The translations under genes were made by a program, and so were the position numbers. A stretch of 64,000 bases of DNA from Trichomonas tenax. Taxonomy: Eukaryota; Parabasalia; Trichomonadida; Trichomonadidae. The notes beneath the pieces are model-generated. The model ran no database searches and was not told where the DNA came from. It was given only the letters and a program-made list of their open reading frames with translations. The stretch lies in assembly GCA_023091735.1 (NCBI GenBank), contig JALKBU010000145.1, positions 1 to 64,000 of the forward strand, given 5' to 3'. This document shows, one piece after another, positions 9,801 to 20,063 of the stretch; the stretch's first letter is position 1; every line of letters begins with the position of its first letter.

Positions 9801-11500
9801 GTGTTAATGTTGTAATCTGCGTGCAAGTGAAAACGCTATAAGCAATTGTGTTTAAAACAGATCCTGGCACGAATGTCAAATTTTTCAAGTCATATGTAAG
9901 CTCAAATGCTCTGTAATCAATCTTTTCGGCGTTTTTTTGTATCATAAGTTCAGATATATTGTATTTATAGAATGTTAAATATTGAATGAGCTTTAATGGG
10001 CAATCAGGATGAAAAGTAATATTTGATAATTGGATAATTCCATTAAATGAATTATGTCCAAGAGATACTAATTTCGATGAGAATGCCACACTCATTATCT
10101 TTGTGCCAGAAAAGCAGCTGGCTCCAATTGTATCAACTTTGTCTCCAAGGAATTCAATTGTTGTTAATCTCGATGCTCCAGAAAAAAAGCACCTGTATAA
10201 AGTTTCGTTGTTGATGCAGGGAAAACTATTTTTGTTAATCTTGTCACCGACTGGAAACAATATGAATTAAATATAGTAGCTCCTTCATTGATGAATATAT
10301 ATGTTAATTTATAACAATTTGAGAAACAATAGGCATTGATGGAAGTTGTGTTTGAAAGAAGTGTTGCTGAGTGATTCCTCCTATAGCAGCAACTGCTGCT
10401 TTCTTGGAATAAAGCATTCCACCGCTTGCATAGAATACAGTGTTTTGGGGGTCAACTTTGAGCGTTGTTAAGAGTTCACATCCTTGTAATGTCATTTGAC
10501 CAATTGATTTCATTTTTGCTGAAATTGTTAAACTTCTTATTGTCGAAACGACATAATATGTCACAGACCCATCAACTTTCATCAGAATCGCATTATTTTC
10601 AACATTGAAGTTATGGTTATCGTGGTGAACAGAAATATACTTAATTTTGGCCGCATTTGTGAAACTTGTTGTCGATAAAATCATCAAAGATGTGGGGAAT
10701 GAAACGTTGATAAATTTCGTGCAATAACTAAAAACACTGCTCTTTAACTCTCTTATTTTATTGGGGAACACTATAGAAGTAATAGAAGTTCTTCCAAACC
10801 CATTATTTTCAACAACAAAAAGTTCACTACCTTCTTCAAAAGTGACAATTGTCAGTTTTCCACATCTCCTAAAACACGAATCTTTGATGTATCTGATTGC
10901 TTTCAGAATGTGAATTTTTGATATTTGTGTATATCCAGGACATCTCAGTTCAGTCATCGGGTTTCCGGGTTCAAAAGTGATGTTATTGATATTTTTTGGA
11001 TACCAGAATGCTCTGTAGCCTATTGTCGTAATGTGTTTGGAAATATATAACGCTGTAATGAGCTGCAACCTGTGAGCGCCTTCTTCCATGATTACTACAA
11101 GAGTTGAAGGAAATTTATATTCAGAAGTTAATAAGCAAGGTGCTTTGACTAAAACGGTCATATCAGCATTGTATAGAACTCCATATCGATCAAGTTTAAA
11201 GTATTTATTTTGAGGGTCTAAGATAATTTCGGCGAATTTATAATCGTATCGAAAAGCATGAGGGAAAACGTTATCAACTGATGGTCCAATTGTAATACTG
11301 AAAAGTTCTTTTACGTTTTCAAACGCATATTTGTCTATAGAATTTGTTCCTTCTTCGATAATAATATTTTGAATGACAGTTATATCACAATTTGCTCAAA
11401 CGCCATCTTTTGTGATATTTTCAGCACCACTTATAGAGAGTGTGGTGCCTTTAACTGCATATTTGACACTAGAACATGTCGATATTAGAAGCAAAAACAT
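6870..11500 (-). pseudogene. BspA-like leucine-rich-repeat (LRR_5) surface protein, broken by frameshifts
   Basis: Reading down from ATG 11500 gives a signal-peptide-like start (MFLLLISTCSSVKYAV), then dozens of LRR_5 repeats of the pattern IGxNxFxxCxxLxxIxF, for about 1,500 codons. A C-terminal segment near 6880-7020 (TQVFYCGSNDFSKSTSAF) resembles the usual end of trichomonad BspA repeats. The frame is interrupted by a TGA at 11396-11398, a shift near 10360, a shift in an A7 run at 10182-10188, two shifts near 9640-9662, a shift near 8796, another in a T7 run at 7594-7600, and more near 7375 and 7020. The family is a secreted or surface adhesin family. Either the gene is dead, or some run-length shifts are sequencing errors. 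Confidence 0.85.
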
Positions 11501-12693
11501 TTTTGCTTCATTTTCAATATTAAACTCGGTCAATCGATATTATCATATGAACTATATTATAATCTATAATTAAATCACTTGACTCTTAAAAATATTTGAA
11601 TGTAAGGAATATTTTTTGTTTAAATGATTTAATTCCATTGATTTATGATTTGGTGAGTGATTGAATAAAGCAGAATTCAATGGATATAGAAAATATAGTT
11701 TGTGTATTATAATGATATTATATCTATTTTGATCAAATCATTCGATAACAGTTGAAAAAAGAGATAAAAATCCTCTCAAGAATTTCAATATTCTAAGGAT
11801 TTAATTTCTATCTACAATCAATAACATGCAAACGACACTACTCCACGATTTTGTTTAAAATGAATATCTGAGTCATATTTCCATATAAGTTCGAACTTTT
11901 TGAATAAGAGTCGGTTTCAGGGGAAAAATTAGTGTAAAAATCCTTAAAATATTTTGTCATAATATTGAATCTAAAGCATTAATATAAAACTAATCCTTTG
12001 CGTATTGAAATTTTGAATGAAGATGATATTTTGGATTACAAAATCATTTTGATTGATGATAAAATAACTCGCAGAAGTGAATTTATTGATGGCATTGTCC
12101 AAAAATATTTTTTTCTGAAATTAGAATGTAATCATGACTATCTTATTTATACCAATTCAGTACATTTGATGATGATTAATTGCTCATATATATTCAAATT
12201 TTCGTTCATTGATAAGCCAATGTTTAATCAGCTCTAATTATGTGATTTCTATATTCCAACTTTCACGTAGATATAGGAAATCAAATTTTTAATCATTTGA
12301 TATGTCGATCAAAAGTTTATAAATAAACTAGCCAAAAACTTCTCATTATGATTTTCAAATATTCGGACCAATGTCGAAAACAATATTAATTCGATATAAC
12401 TTAAATTCCCAAAAAAATGGATTGGGTACCTCACTACGATATGGCTTTCATGACTATGGGCTTCCAAACAATTGTATTTTTAAATAATTTCTTGTGTCAA
12501 ATGACTCCTTTTTTGACAAATTGCCAACTTTTTGACATTTTCTTTTTCATACACTTCTACAATAAATGCTTCATTATGTCTCAAGAACCAAAATTCAATG
12601 ATATATGATATGATTAGAAAGCAATTATTAACAAATCTTTCGTTAATGAAGAGATTATTAAAAAGGATTTAATATTCAATAACAAACAATAAT
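11501..12693. other. Intergenic DNA, no supported gene
   Basis: Very AT-rich. An open frame at 11998-12237 starts with TTG, has no ATG and no recognisable motif. One at 12417-12608 starts with ATG but looks random. I see no RNA gene or clear repeat. Confidence 0.45.
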
Positions 12694-13896
12694 TTATTTA
12701 AAAGATGAATTCAGTTTCCTCGGTTTCTTTGGTTTGACAATGAGTGGTGGTAAGTTCAAAGGATTAGAATTGATTTTATCCGCTTGATTATATTTGAACA
12801 TATTTTTCTTATTGATATTAGTCCCCGTTCTCTGGAGCAATGGAATGGTGTTATTGAGCTGTGATATTCTTGGTGTCTTATCGAGCTTCTTCTTTGCCTC
12901 TCTGAAATTAAATTGTTCTTCGGCAAGTAATTTATTGAGATATATGCTTTTTTCACGAGCTCTCTCCATTTCCAATCTATTGTTCTCTTCAACAATGGCA
13001 ATTTCGTTCTGTAACTGAATTCTATTATTTTTAATTTCTTGATCCAAAGCAATATCAAGTGATTTACGAGCTTTCTCGAACTCATCTGTCATCTGCCTGT
13101 ACTTTTGTGCTGCTTCTCGCTTTTCCATTTTTGCATTTTTATTTTTGATTTGTTCAGCAACTTCTAAATCACCAACAAGTGCCGTTAACTTTTCCAAATA
13201 CTTGTATTGAAGAAGTTCGGGACTTTGTTTATTAAATTGCCGTAATTTTGCAGGTGATTGCCAGTCATTTATCAATTCGTCCCTTTGTGCTTCTTGACGC
13301 TCAAATAATCTGTCCATAGCTTGTTGAGCTTCGGATTTTTTAGTATCTAAGCGCTCTTTTGTGTTTTTTTGGAGTTCTTTAATTAAATCTTTTTGTTGTT
13401 GACATCTGTTCTTAAGATTTTCTATATATGATTCGCGAAATTTGATAAAATCTTGGCGCTTGAAAAGATTTTTGATTTCGTTTATCTTATCAATGACAAT
13501 TTGAGCTTTTTTGTATTCTCCATTTGAAATTAGATCAATTCTTCGTGAAGTCAGTTCTTCAAGGACTTCAGCAACAAAATATGGATCTTCCATGTTTGGA
13601 TTTTTGCCCTTTAGAGCGTTATCTGCTGCTTTTTGGATTTCTTCAATTTCGTATTTCGTTGTTTTCTTTGAGAAAGCAAAAACTGGAATCACAGGACTGT
13701 TATTATTTTCGAGCGATGGAATAAATATTGTCTCTGGTGGCCTAGATTTGGTTACTTGAGGAACTTTAAAATTGTTATCAGCGCCAATGGTCGAAAAGAA
13801 CTCAGCAGCGGGCATGGGCTCCCACTGCGTGACGCTCTCTTCGACCTGCATCCCTGGTTCGTCTGTAACTTCGATTCCGATGGTGGAATCTTCCAT
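12694..13896 (-). CDS. Coiled-coil protein, 400 aa
   Basis: ATG at 13896. An acidic N-terminus is followed near residue 75 by a helical module (EEIQKAADNALKGKNPNM ... EVLEELTSRR ... GEYKKAQ). A long charged coiled coil fills about residues 140-345, rich in K, E, Q and A with heptad-like spacing, and the tail is basic (KPKKPRK). Trichomonads carry many proteins of this general style, which I infer are cytoskeletal or scaffold proteins; no enzyme domain is visible. A TGACGTGTAA variant lies about 75 bp upstream. It is intact and the codon use looks like the other intact genes. Confidence 0.8.
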   Translation of the reverse strand: MEDSTIGIEVTDEPGMQVEESVTQWEPMPAAEFFSTIGADNNFKVPQVTKSRPPETIFIPSLENNNSPVIPVFAFSKKTTKYEIEEIQKAADNALKGKNPNMEDPYFVAEVLEELTSRRIDLISNGEYKKAQIVIDKINEIKNLFKRQDFIKFRESYIENLKNRCQQQKDLIKELQKNTKERLDTKKSEAQQAMDRLFERQEAQRDELINDWQSPAKLRQFNKQSPELLQYKYLEKLTALVGDLEVAEQIKNKNAKMEKREAAQKYRQMTDEFEKARKSLDIALDQEIKNNRIQLQNEIAIVEENNRLEMERAREKSIYLNKLLAEEQFNFREAKKKLDKTPRISQLNNTIPLLQRTGTNINKKNMFKYNQADKINSNPLNLPPLIVKPKKPRKLNSSFK

Positions 13897-13969
13897 TAAT
13901 ATTTTTCAATAATAACGTCCAAAAAATCTGTCATTATGTCAGAAATTATACAATTTTGTCATAGATATC

Positions 13970-13979
13970 TGACGTGTAA
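13970..13979 (+). promoter_or_regulatory. TGACGTGTAA motif upstream of the coiled-coil gene
   Basis: Variant of the recurrent TGACATGTAA motif, placed 74 bp beyond the start codon of the divergent minus-strand gene. TGACA/TGTCA half sites flank it at 13937-13942 and 13981-13985. Function is inferred from recurrence. Confidence 0.3.
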
Positions 13980-14339
13980 AATGTCAAAAAAACATTAAAT
14001 ATGTCATATTTTTAAAGTTAAAAAAACTCGATTTTTAGAGTTCAAACAATGTTTTAGTTTTGATTTAAATCCTTTTATTAAATGTATACTATATCTTTGG
14101 TATGATGGCATTGTTTCAATCATCTTTAGTCCTTCATTCTATTTTTTGAAATCGAATGCTCGATTTTTGGATAAATGTATAACATCGTGCAATAATAATA
14201 TTGCTGAATGAGCTGCTCTTCTTCAACATATCAATCAAATCAACAAATGAGGATGTGGTAAATCAAAATATTAGAGAGTCGTTGAATATTATCACATATT
14301 AATTATGATTGGGAATAAATTTGGTAAGGAACTATACCG

Positions 14340-14960
14340 TGATTTAGTGATGATGCACATGTTTGAGTTATTTATTTTCACATAAAGAAATGCTTCTCTT
14401 GATCCTTTATCGAAACCAGGAATTGCTCCACCTCCCTATGAAATTCCAGAACTTGTCATTCCAATGCTCATCATCATTTTCTTGAAAGTAAATTGCTGAG
14501 ACTGCTCAATAGTAATATGAAACCTCAAAAGATATTCATTATTTTATAATAACACTTTTTTAAATAAATTATAACTCATAAATAAGAGAGGATTATTATT
14601 AGATATTTTGGTAATAACATAATTATAGTAAGTAAGAATTTCTTAGTTTCAACCTGCAACTTGATTGACACGAAGTAACCTTCCACCAAAAATGTAGGAT
14701 ATTTTTTTGGGATATAGGTTCACCTAATAAAGGATATGTTTTGTTCGTGCCATCATAAAAAACAAATGTTACATAGCTAAAGGATATGTAATGTCGATGT
14801 TCCATATTCGACCTCTATCACTGTGTCTGTCCATGTTGTGTATGGATCTCTGTTGATATCTGTTGTGATCTTTGTGATGTATGTCATAACGAATGTTGTC
14901 ATTCTCGTTCCATAGAAGTTCGGTGGAAGTCTCGATGGCATTGAAATTAATGAGTATAAA
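14340..14960 (-). pseudogene. Decayed coding region of unknown family
   Basis: Minus-strand translations look like protein in pieces. Around 14780-14950 one frame gives beta-rich sequence (TTWTDTVIEVEYGTSTLHI). It passes by a frame change into SYVTFVFYDGTNKTYPLLGE at about 14695-14790. Another piece near 14370-14510 reads MMMSIGMTSSGIS, a TAG stop, then GGGAIPGFDKGSREAFLYVK. Stops and frame changes rule out an intact gene. I do not recognise the family; the pieces may come from one secreted or surface protein. Confidence 0.4.
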
Positions 14961-15270
14961 ATTGTTGAAAAAATTCAAAATTTAATTTGAAAACAAGGGA
15001 AATGAACCTTAAAACATAACTATTAATTTCTACTCTCTGTTATCAAGATAAAACGAAGAAGCTCAAAAAAGACAAAAAAAAATCAACAATATCGAAATAA
15101 AGCTCTATAAATCATAATAACGAAATCCTATTCAAAAACTATTAAAAACTCATCGTTTATTCTCATTTTTAAAAACATTTGTGACGATTAAAACACGTTC
15201 AAAATTTTGAGAGAGACGATTATCCCATTTGAAAATTTTCAAAAAGTGGCATCTTTGTGTTTTAATAAAA

Positions 15271-16404
15271 ATGGCTTTTACGATTAAAGATTTATTTCAA
15301 ATTCAAGGTGCCCTCTACACGCTTCTCCTCATAGGCTTCATCCTCGCCAAGTTTAAGATATTCATGGCTGCAGAAATCTGGCCACTATATGAAGTAGTAA
15401 GGCTTTCTTGCTTCTCAGGCATGATATTCAATCTCATTGGCAACACCAAACTTACAATGGAGAACTGGAAGCCGTTCTTCCCGATTGCTTTAGCACAATT
15501 AGTTATTCACATCCTCGTTGTTATCGCAACATACTCTGTTAAGTCTGACAACAGACTCATTACATACATCAGATTCGTTACATCATTCTCTTTCCAAGAA
15601 TGCACGATTTTCATTTATCAAATTCTCGATGTTGTCTTCCCAGGCAAGTATAAGGTCATGGCCATCATGTATTTGATGTGCGAAGAGTTCATTTACATGC
15701 CAATCCTCAAGATCTTGATGTTCCTTCTCATTGGTGCCCCAGAAGAAGAAAGCAGCAAAGAAGAGCAAAAAGTTGAAGAGGAAGAGGATAGTTTGCAGGA
15801 AGCAGATGGCATTGAAGACTTCGACGAAGACAATGTAGAACCACACGAAGTCGAAGACGTAGAAGAAAAGAAGGAAGATGAGAAGGATGAAAAGAAAGAA
15901 GAAGTAAAGCCATTGGAACCAGAAATCAAGCCACCAACACTCAAATCAACAATTATCACGGCTTGGGTCAATCCAAACACAATCTGCACAATACTCGGAT
16001 TTATTTGGGCTGCAACAGGTGTCACAATGCCAACTTTGATAAAGAACATCGTTACAGACCTTACGAAATGCGTTAGTGGTTCAATGGTTTTCGGCATTGG
16101 GGCAATTGTTGGAAATATCAATCATTGGAGATGGCATCTCTTCATTCCTATCACACTCGCTGTCAATTATGTTCTCTTCCCATTACTCGTTGGCGGTTTC
16201 TGCAGAGCCTTCAAGATTCCATCTGAACAATCCAAGGCTGCCGTTTTACTAGCTTGCTCGCCAACATCTTTGATTGCACTCCACAGGATGCCAGACTCTG
16301 ACCAAATGATCGGACCACACATCTCCTTCATGTGGTCTGCTTTATTATGGTTACCATTCGCTTACATCTGGGGTGCAATCTTATTATACACAAATCTTTT
16401 CTAA
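15271..16404 (+). CDS. Auxin-efflux-carrier (AEC/PIN-like) family membrane transporter
   Basis: 377 aa from the ATG at 15271 (MAFTIKDLFQIQ); an upstream in-frame ATG-like start at 15229 adds an unlikely basic leader. About five membrane helices fill residues 10-155. A long acidic cytosolic loop (about 160-215, runs of E, D and K) follows, then about five more helices from WVNPNTICTILGFIWA to the C-terminus. The two five-helix bundles separated by a hydrophilic loop, and the NP motif at the start of the second half, are typical of the membrane transport protein family PF03547. The substrate, probably an organic anion or small metabolite, cannot be told from sequence. Confidence 0.8.
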   Translation: MAFTIKDLFQIQGALYTLLLIGFILAKFKIFMAAEIWPLYEVVRLSCFSGMIFNLIGNTKLTMENWKPFFPIALAQLVIHILVVIATYSVKSDNRLITYIRFVTSFSFQECTIFIYQILDVVFPGKYKVMAIMYLMCEEFIYMPILKILMFLLIGAPEEESSKEEQKVEEEEDSLQEADGIEDFDEDNVEPHEVEDVEEKKEDEKDEKKEEVKPLEPEIKPPTLKSTIITAWVNPNTICTILGFIWAATGVTMPTLIKNIVTDLTKCVSGSMVFGIGAIVGNINHWRWHLFIPITLAVNYVLFPLLVGGFCRAFKIPSEQSKAAVLLACSPTSLIALHRMPDSDQMIGPHISFMWSALLWLPFAYIWGAILLYTNLF

Positions 16405-16886
16405 GAGTAGTTTCAATTTTACGTTACGAACCAATTATACAAATCTATATTAGATTATTTTGAGTATATAAAATTTTTATTATATTTTTATTCTTAAAAA
16501 CGCATGGATTTTCCATTATCTCAGCGAAGCCAAGGCTTTAAATGATAATTCGTTAGTAATTAATCCTGAATTTTTTCATTGGATTTGTAAACTAATCAAA
16601 TTTCAAAATTGTTGAATATTTATACTCCATGATAAAAATTAAATCAATGTACTTATTTTAAAATCAAGAAAATTATAAAATCAATATAAAATGATTAAAA
16701 CTTGATAAATTTCTATCTTATGAAAAGAGGAAATATGAAAACTCAAATATTTAAAAATCCGATTTAGATTGGGAAAAAGTAATAATTAAAAACAAAAGGG
16801 TAAGCTAATGATAATTTAATCAAAAGAGGGACATGTAATCACTTGATTTTTAGTGATAACATAAAAAAAGAAAAATGAGAAAAAAT
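16405..16886. other. Short intergenic gap before the tRNA
   Basis: AT-rich, no open frame worth calling. A GGACATGTAA near-match to the recurrent motif lies around 16829-16838, about 120 bp beyond the tRNA 3' end. Confidence 0.4.
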
Positions 16887-16957
16887 GTCCCAGGCCAGAA
16901 TCGAACTGGCCTCTGATCCGTGTCAAGGATCCATTCTAACCAATATACTACTGGGAC
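16887..16957 (-). tRNA. tRNA with anticodon GAC (tRNA-Val by anticodon)
   Basis: 71 nt folding into a full cloverleaf. The 7-bp acceptor stem is GTCCCAG/CTGGGAC, the anticodon stem GATCC/GGATC encloses the loop TTGACAC, and the T arm is GCCAG-TTCGATT-CTGGC. The D arm is weak, with one A-A mismatch. The base after the acceptor is A, which suits valine more than aspartate (G). The internal A and B boxes match RNA polymerase III promoters, and a T5 terminator follows at once on the minus strand. GAC reads GUC/GUU codons. Eukaryotes normally use AAC (inosine) for this box, so the anticodon is unusual. Confidence 0.85.
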
Positions 16958-17026
16958 TGACATTTTTAAATTTGGAAATAGTACTTGATGAAACAAAAAG
17001 ATGTAGCTCAATATTTAATATTGGTC

Positions 17027-17281
17027 CTAAGCATGTAACACCAAATCACATTCGTTAAGTTTTAATATGATATTATTTAAGATAGTATGAACTTTATTTT
17101 TCTTAGCACGTTTTAGTTCAGAAATATTTTCATGAGCACATCCATTAATTTTCAAAAGATTTTTATAAATTGTATATAATTTATATTTATCATTTTCTTC
17201 ATCATCTACTTTAGGATTTCCACTAATGAAAATTTCATTAAATTGTGCCTGTGTTAAATTAAGAATATCTTGTTCTGTCAA
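17027..17281 (-). pseudogene. Small hypothetical protein lacking an ATG, possibly frameshifted at its start
   Basis: The frame encodes an 84-residue charged sequence (ILNLTQAQFNEIFISGNPKV ...) that looks like real protein. It has no ATG, and its first codon is TTG directly after TGA-ATA. An ATG 10 nt upstream lies in another frame, so a one-base change could have broken the start. No known domain. It sits between the tRNA and the permease gene. Confidence 0.3.
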
Positions 17282-17433
17282 TATTCATATTCACTCTTCG
17301 TACTTTTCTGTGTTTCGGGACTAATTACCAATTATTTCATTTATTTTCGGAGAGTGTTGGTCGTAAACAGTGTCTAGAATGAAATAAATATATATACAAG
17401 TTTAATAACAAATAAATATAATATTCCCGCCCA

Positions 17434-19251
17434 TTAAGCGATAGGTTGCTCTTGATCAGCAATAAGTTTCTTTTCCATGGAATCAAGCTTCGACGTGTAA
17501 TAGCCCGAAACAGGTCCTTCAAATTTATAATAAGTCTTTTGAGGGTATTTCATGTCAAAGAGAACTTCATCCTCAGCATAGACTGCTACAGTCGTTACTT
17601 TACCCATCTTTTTAAGAACTGCATAAACTGCTGCAACAGAAAGGAAAATCAAAGATGCAGCAGTGAATAAAATCCAACTGCTTCCATCGAATAGCAAAGC
17701 GATAATGGCCGTGACCTGAAGGATAACTGAGAATATGTGGAGATATGGATAGAACATTGCTGGCGCAATTAAATCGGTTTTAGTGTCATATCCGCGCTTC
17801 TTGAGCTTGATTCTGAAGATAATCTGAGAAATGATGATACCAACCCACATAATTGTTCCGAAAAAGCCACTTACCATTAACAAATATTCATATAATGAAC
17901 TTCCGTGAGAACCAAACAAACCGAGGTTCTGGCTCATGAAACCGAAGATGAAAACGACCCAGACGAAGAATAGTGTGAATAAAATTGCATTTTTCGGTGA
18001 GTTGAACTTATTCAAATTAGATAAGAATTTTGGAGCTAAGCCTTCTTTGCTAAGTCCATAAATGCTTCTGACTGTTCCATACAAACCACTGTTAGCGCAC
18101 GAAAACGCAGAAATCAGAGTGATGAATGTGAAAATTTGTCCGCCCCATTTCAAGCCATAAGACTTCAGTGCGAAGCTGAAAACAGAGTCGTTCTGAGGTA
18201 TCTTGTCATAAGGGACAATGAGAGTGACGAAAAGAATAGGAATCAAGTACACAACGAGAATTCTAACAGCAACTTGTCTGCAAACTTTCGGAATGTTTTT
18301 CTCTGGATTTTGAGTCTCAGCAGCCGATAATCCGACGATTTCAGAGCCCTGGAAGTTTACCAAAACTATAATGAGGTATGTTATCATGCATAAGTAACCA
18401 CGTGGGAACAAACGATGCGCTATCGTGCCTGTTCCTTCTGTTACGATCTTTGTGCCGATGAACCCTATGTCTGTCTCTGTGAATGGATGAAACTTGTGCC
18501 CAACGAGTCCTGTCCATATAAGGAGCGCGACAATTACGAAAAATACAATCACCGATAATTTTAATGTCGCGTTAATCGATTCGACGTACCCAAAAAACTT
18601 GACATTGAACATGTTGATTGCTGTGAGCAGCAGCAAACAGACGGTTCCCCAAGCGAAATCGCTCCACGCTGGATTCTTAAACGGAATCGTATAATAGGTG
18701 TTCATGAATGTGGCGAAGGCGAGGCACTCTGATGGAACGTATACCACCCAATTGAGCCAAAAACACCATCCAATCGCTGTTGTTAACGCATCTCCTAAAA
18801 ATTCTCTGTTGTAGGCGACAAAAGAGCCGTGTCTTGGAAGGTTAACGAGGAGCTCCGAGAACGACTGCATAACGCCGAAAACTGCAATGCCTGCGAAGAA
18901 ATATCCTAATAAAACTGGAATAGCGCCCATATTGCTGAAAGTAATGCCGACACCCAAAAAGTAGCACGAGCCAATAATGCCGCCCAGTGAAATCAAGTGA
19001 ACGTGCCAGCTCAACATTCCTCTAGACAATGATTTTGGCTGTGAGCCAGTCGTAGGTGCGGGAGTATTACCGAAAATTGGATGTAAGGAGTCCCTGAAGT
19101 CGTCTTTATCCATAGGAACATATCCTTCTGTTTGATGAAACGAATCTTCAGTGTGTACGAGCGAAATTGTTTCTGTTAGAGCGATCTGCGGCTGAGAGCT
19201 GCCTTTGTGGCTGCTGCTGTTAGAGTCAGTGTATGATGTTACTTGTTCCAT
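17434..19251 (-). CDS. Amino acid permease, APC superfamily (YAT-like)
   Basis: 605 aa from ATG 19251; the frame is open a little further, but only to a TTG. After a Ser/Thr-rich cytosolic N-terminus of about 80 residues come about 12 membrane helices. Signature stretches are HVHLISLGGIIGSCYFLGVG near the first helix, FSELLVNLPRHGSFVAYNRE and GWCFWLNWVVYVPSECLAFA. These match the yeast amino acid transporter type of APC permeases (HLQMIAIGG, GEL, GSF, WNYWLNW). It probably imports amino acids at the plasma membrane, fitting an auxotrophic parasite. Intact throughout; the C-terminal tail is short and hydrophilic. Confidence 0.9.
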   Translation of the reverse strand: MEQVTSYTDSNSSSHKGSSQPQIALTETISLVHTEDSFHQTEGYVPMDKDDFRDSLHPIFGNTPAPTTGSQPKSLSRGMLSWHVHLISLGGIIGSCYFLGVGITFSNMGAIPVLLGYFFAGIAVFGVMQSFSELLVNLPRHGSFVAYNREFLGDALTTAIGWCFWLNWVVYVPSECLAFATFMNTYYTIPFKNPAWSDFAWGTVCLLLLTAINMFNVKFFGYVESINATLKLSVIVFFVIVALLIWTGLVGHKFHPFTETDIGFIGTKIVTEGTGTIAHRLFPRGYLCMITYLIIVLVNFQGSEIVGLSAAETQNPEKNIPKVCRQVAVRILVVYLIPILFVTLIVPYDKIPQNDSVFSFALKSYGLKWGGQIFTFITLISAFSCANSGLYGTVRSIYGLSKEGLAPKFLSNLNKFNSPKNAILFTLFFVWVVFIFGFMSQNLGLFGSHGSSLYEYLLMVSGFFGTIMWVGIIISQIIFRIKLKKRGYDTKTDLIAPAMFYPYLHIFSVILQVTAIIALLFDGSSWILFTAASLIFLSVAAVYAVLKKMGKVTTVAVYAEDEVLFDMKYPQKTYYKFEGPVSGYYTSKLDSMEKKLIADQEQPIA

Positions 19252-20063
19252 ATTATTTAAAATCTTTTCAATTGACAAAAAATTGACAAATTTTCAATGT
19301 GACAACTCAAAATCATTAATTTTTTTATCTGAATCTAGAGCTTCCATAAAGAGAAGAATGGAATTATGGCAAAATTTCTCATTGTGAATCTTTTATTTGT
19401 TTGAACCGCAAAACGGATTAGAAATATGTTTTCTAATCCTTATAGTATAACGAAATGTGATTAATTTCGAAAGCGATTTTTGAATGTTTGGGTAGTCATC
19501 AGTTTTTTATTATGAAAATCTATAGATCATCATCTTTTATAGCATATTTTGATTATATTTTTGATTTTTATGAACACGAAATTTTATAAACGCGATTTTG
19601 TTATTTTTAATATTAACATACTCTGTTTTATTTGAATTTTTGGGTTCTGTTATAAATGGAAATTGCAGTTGTAAATAGATTTCATTAGAAGTGTATCAAC
19701 TCTGGGGGTCAGAACCAGATCAAGCATGTATGGGCAAATATAACTCTTGTGTGATGCCATACATAGTTGCAGTGTTAAACATATATAATATCGTTTCATA
19801 TTTTTTGTTGACAATTTGATATCAGCTTATTATTGAGTAGATAGCAATATTTATTATAAATATATCACATGCCAACAACATAGTAACATATTACAAATAA
19901 TACAAGTTTCTAATTGAATAATTGTTTAGTATCTTAATTTATAAATACACGAAATCATTGCGGAGACGACAACATACATAGATGAATGCACATATTAAAT
20001 GTTTTTAATGTGAGACACCAACCTATACTCATTAAACAGATACAGAAAGAAATTATTGATATC
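19252..20063. other. Intergenic DNA, nothing recognised
   Basis: AT-rich spacer between the divergent permease and the next plus-strand gene. Repeated TTGACAAA/TTTGTCAA half sites lie at 19271-19300 next to the permease start. No RNA gene or transposon end seen. Confidence 0.45.

Noticed and set aside
15583..16121. Minus-strand Ser-rich frames opposite the transporter
   Set aside because: They are the antisense reading of the acidic loop (GAA/GAG runs giving Ser/Leu).
16887..16957. tRNA-Asp
   Set aside because: The body is Asp-like but the anticodon reads GAC, not GTC, and the discriminator base is A.
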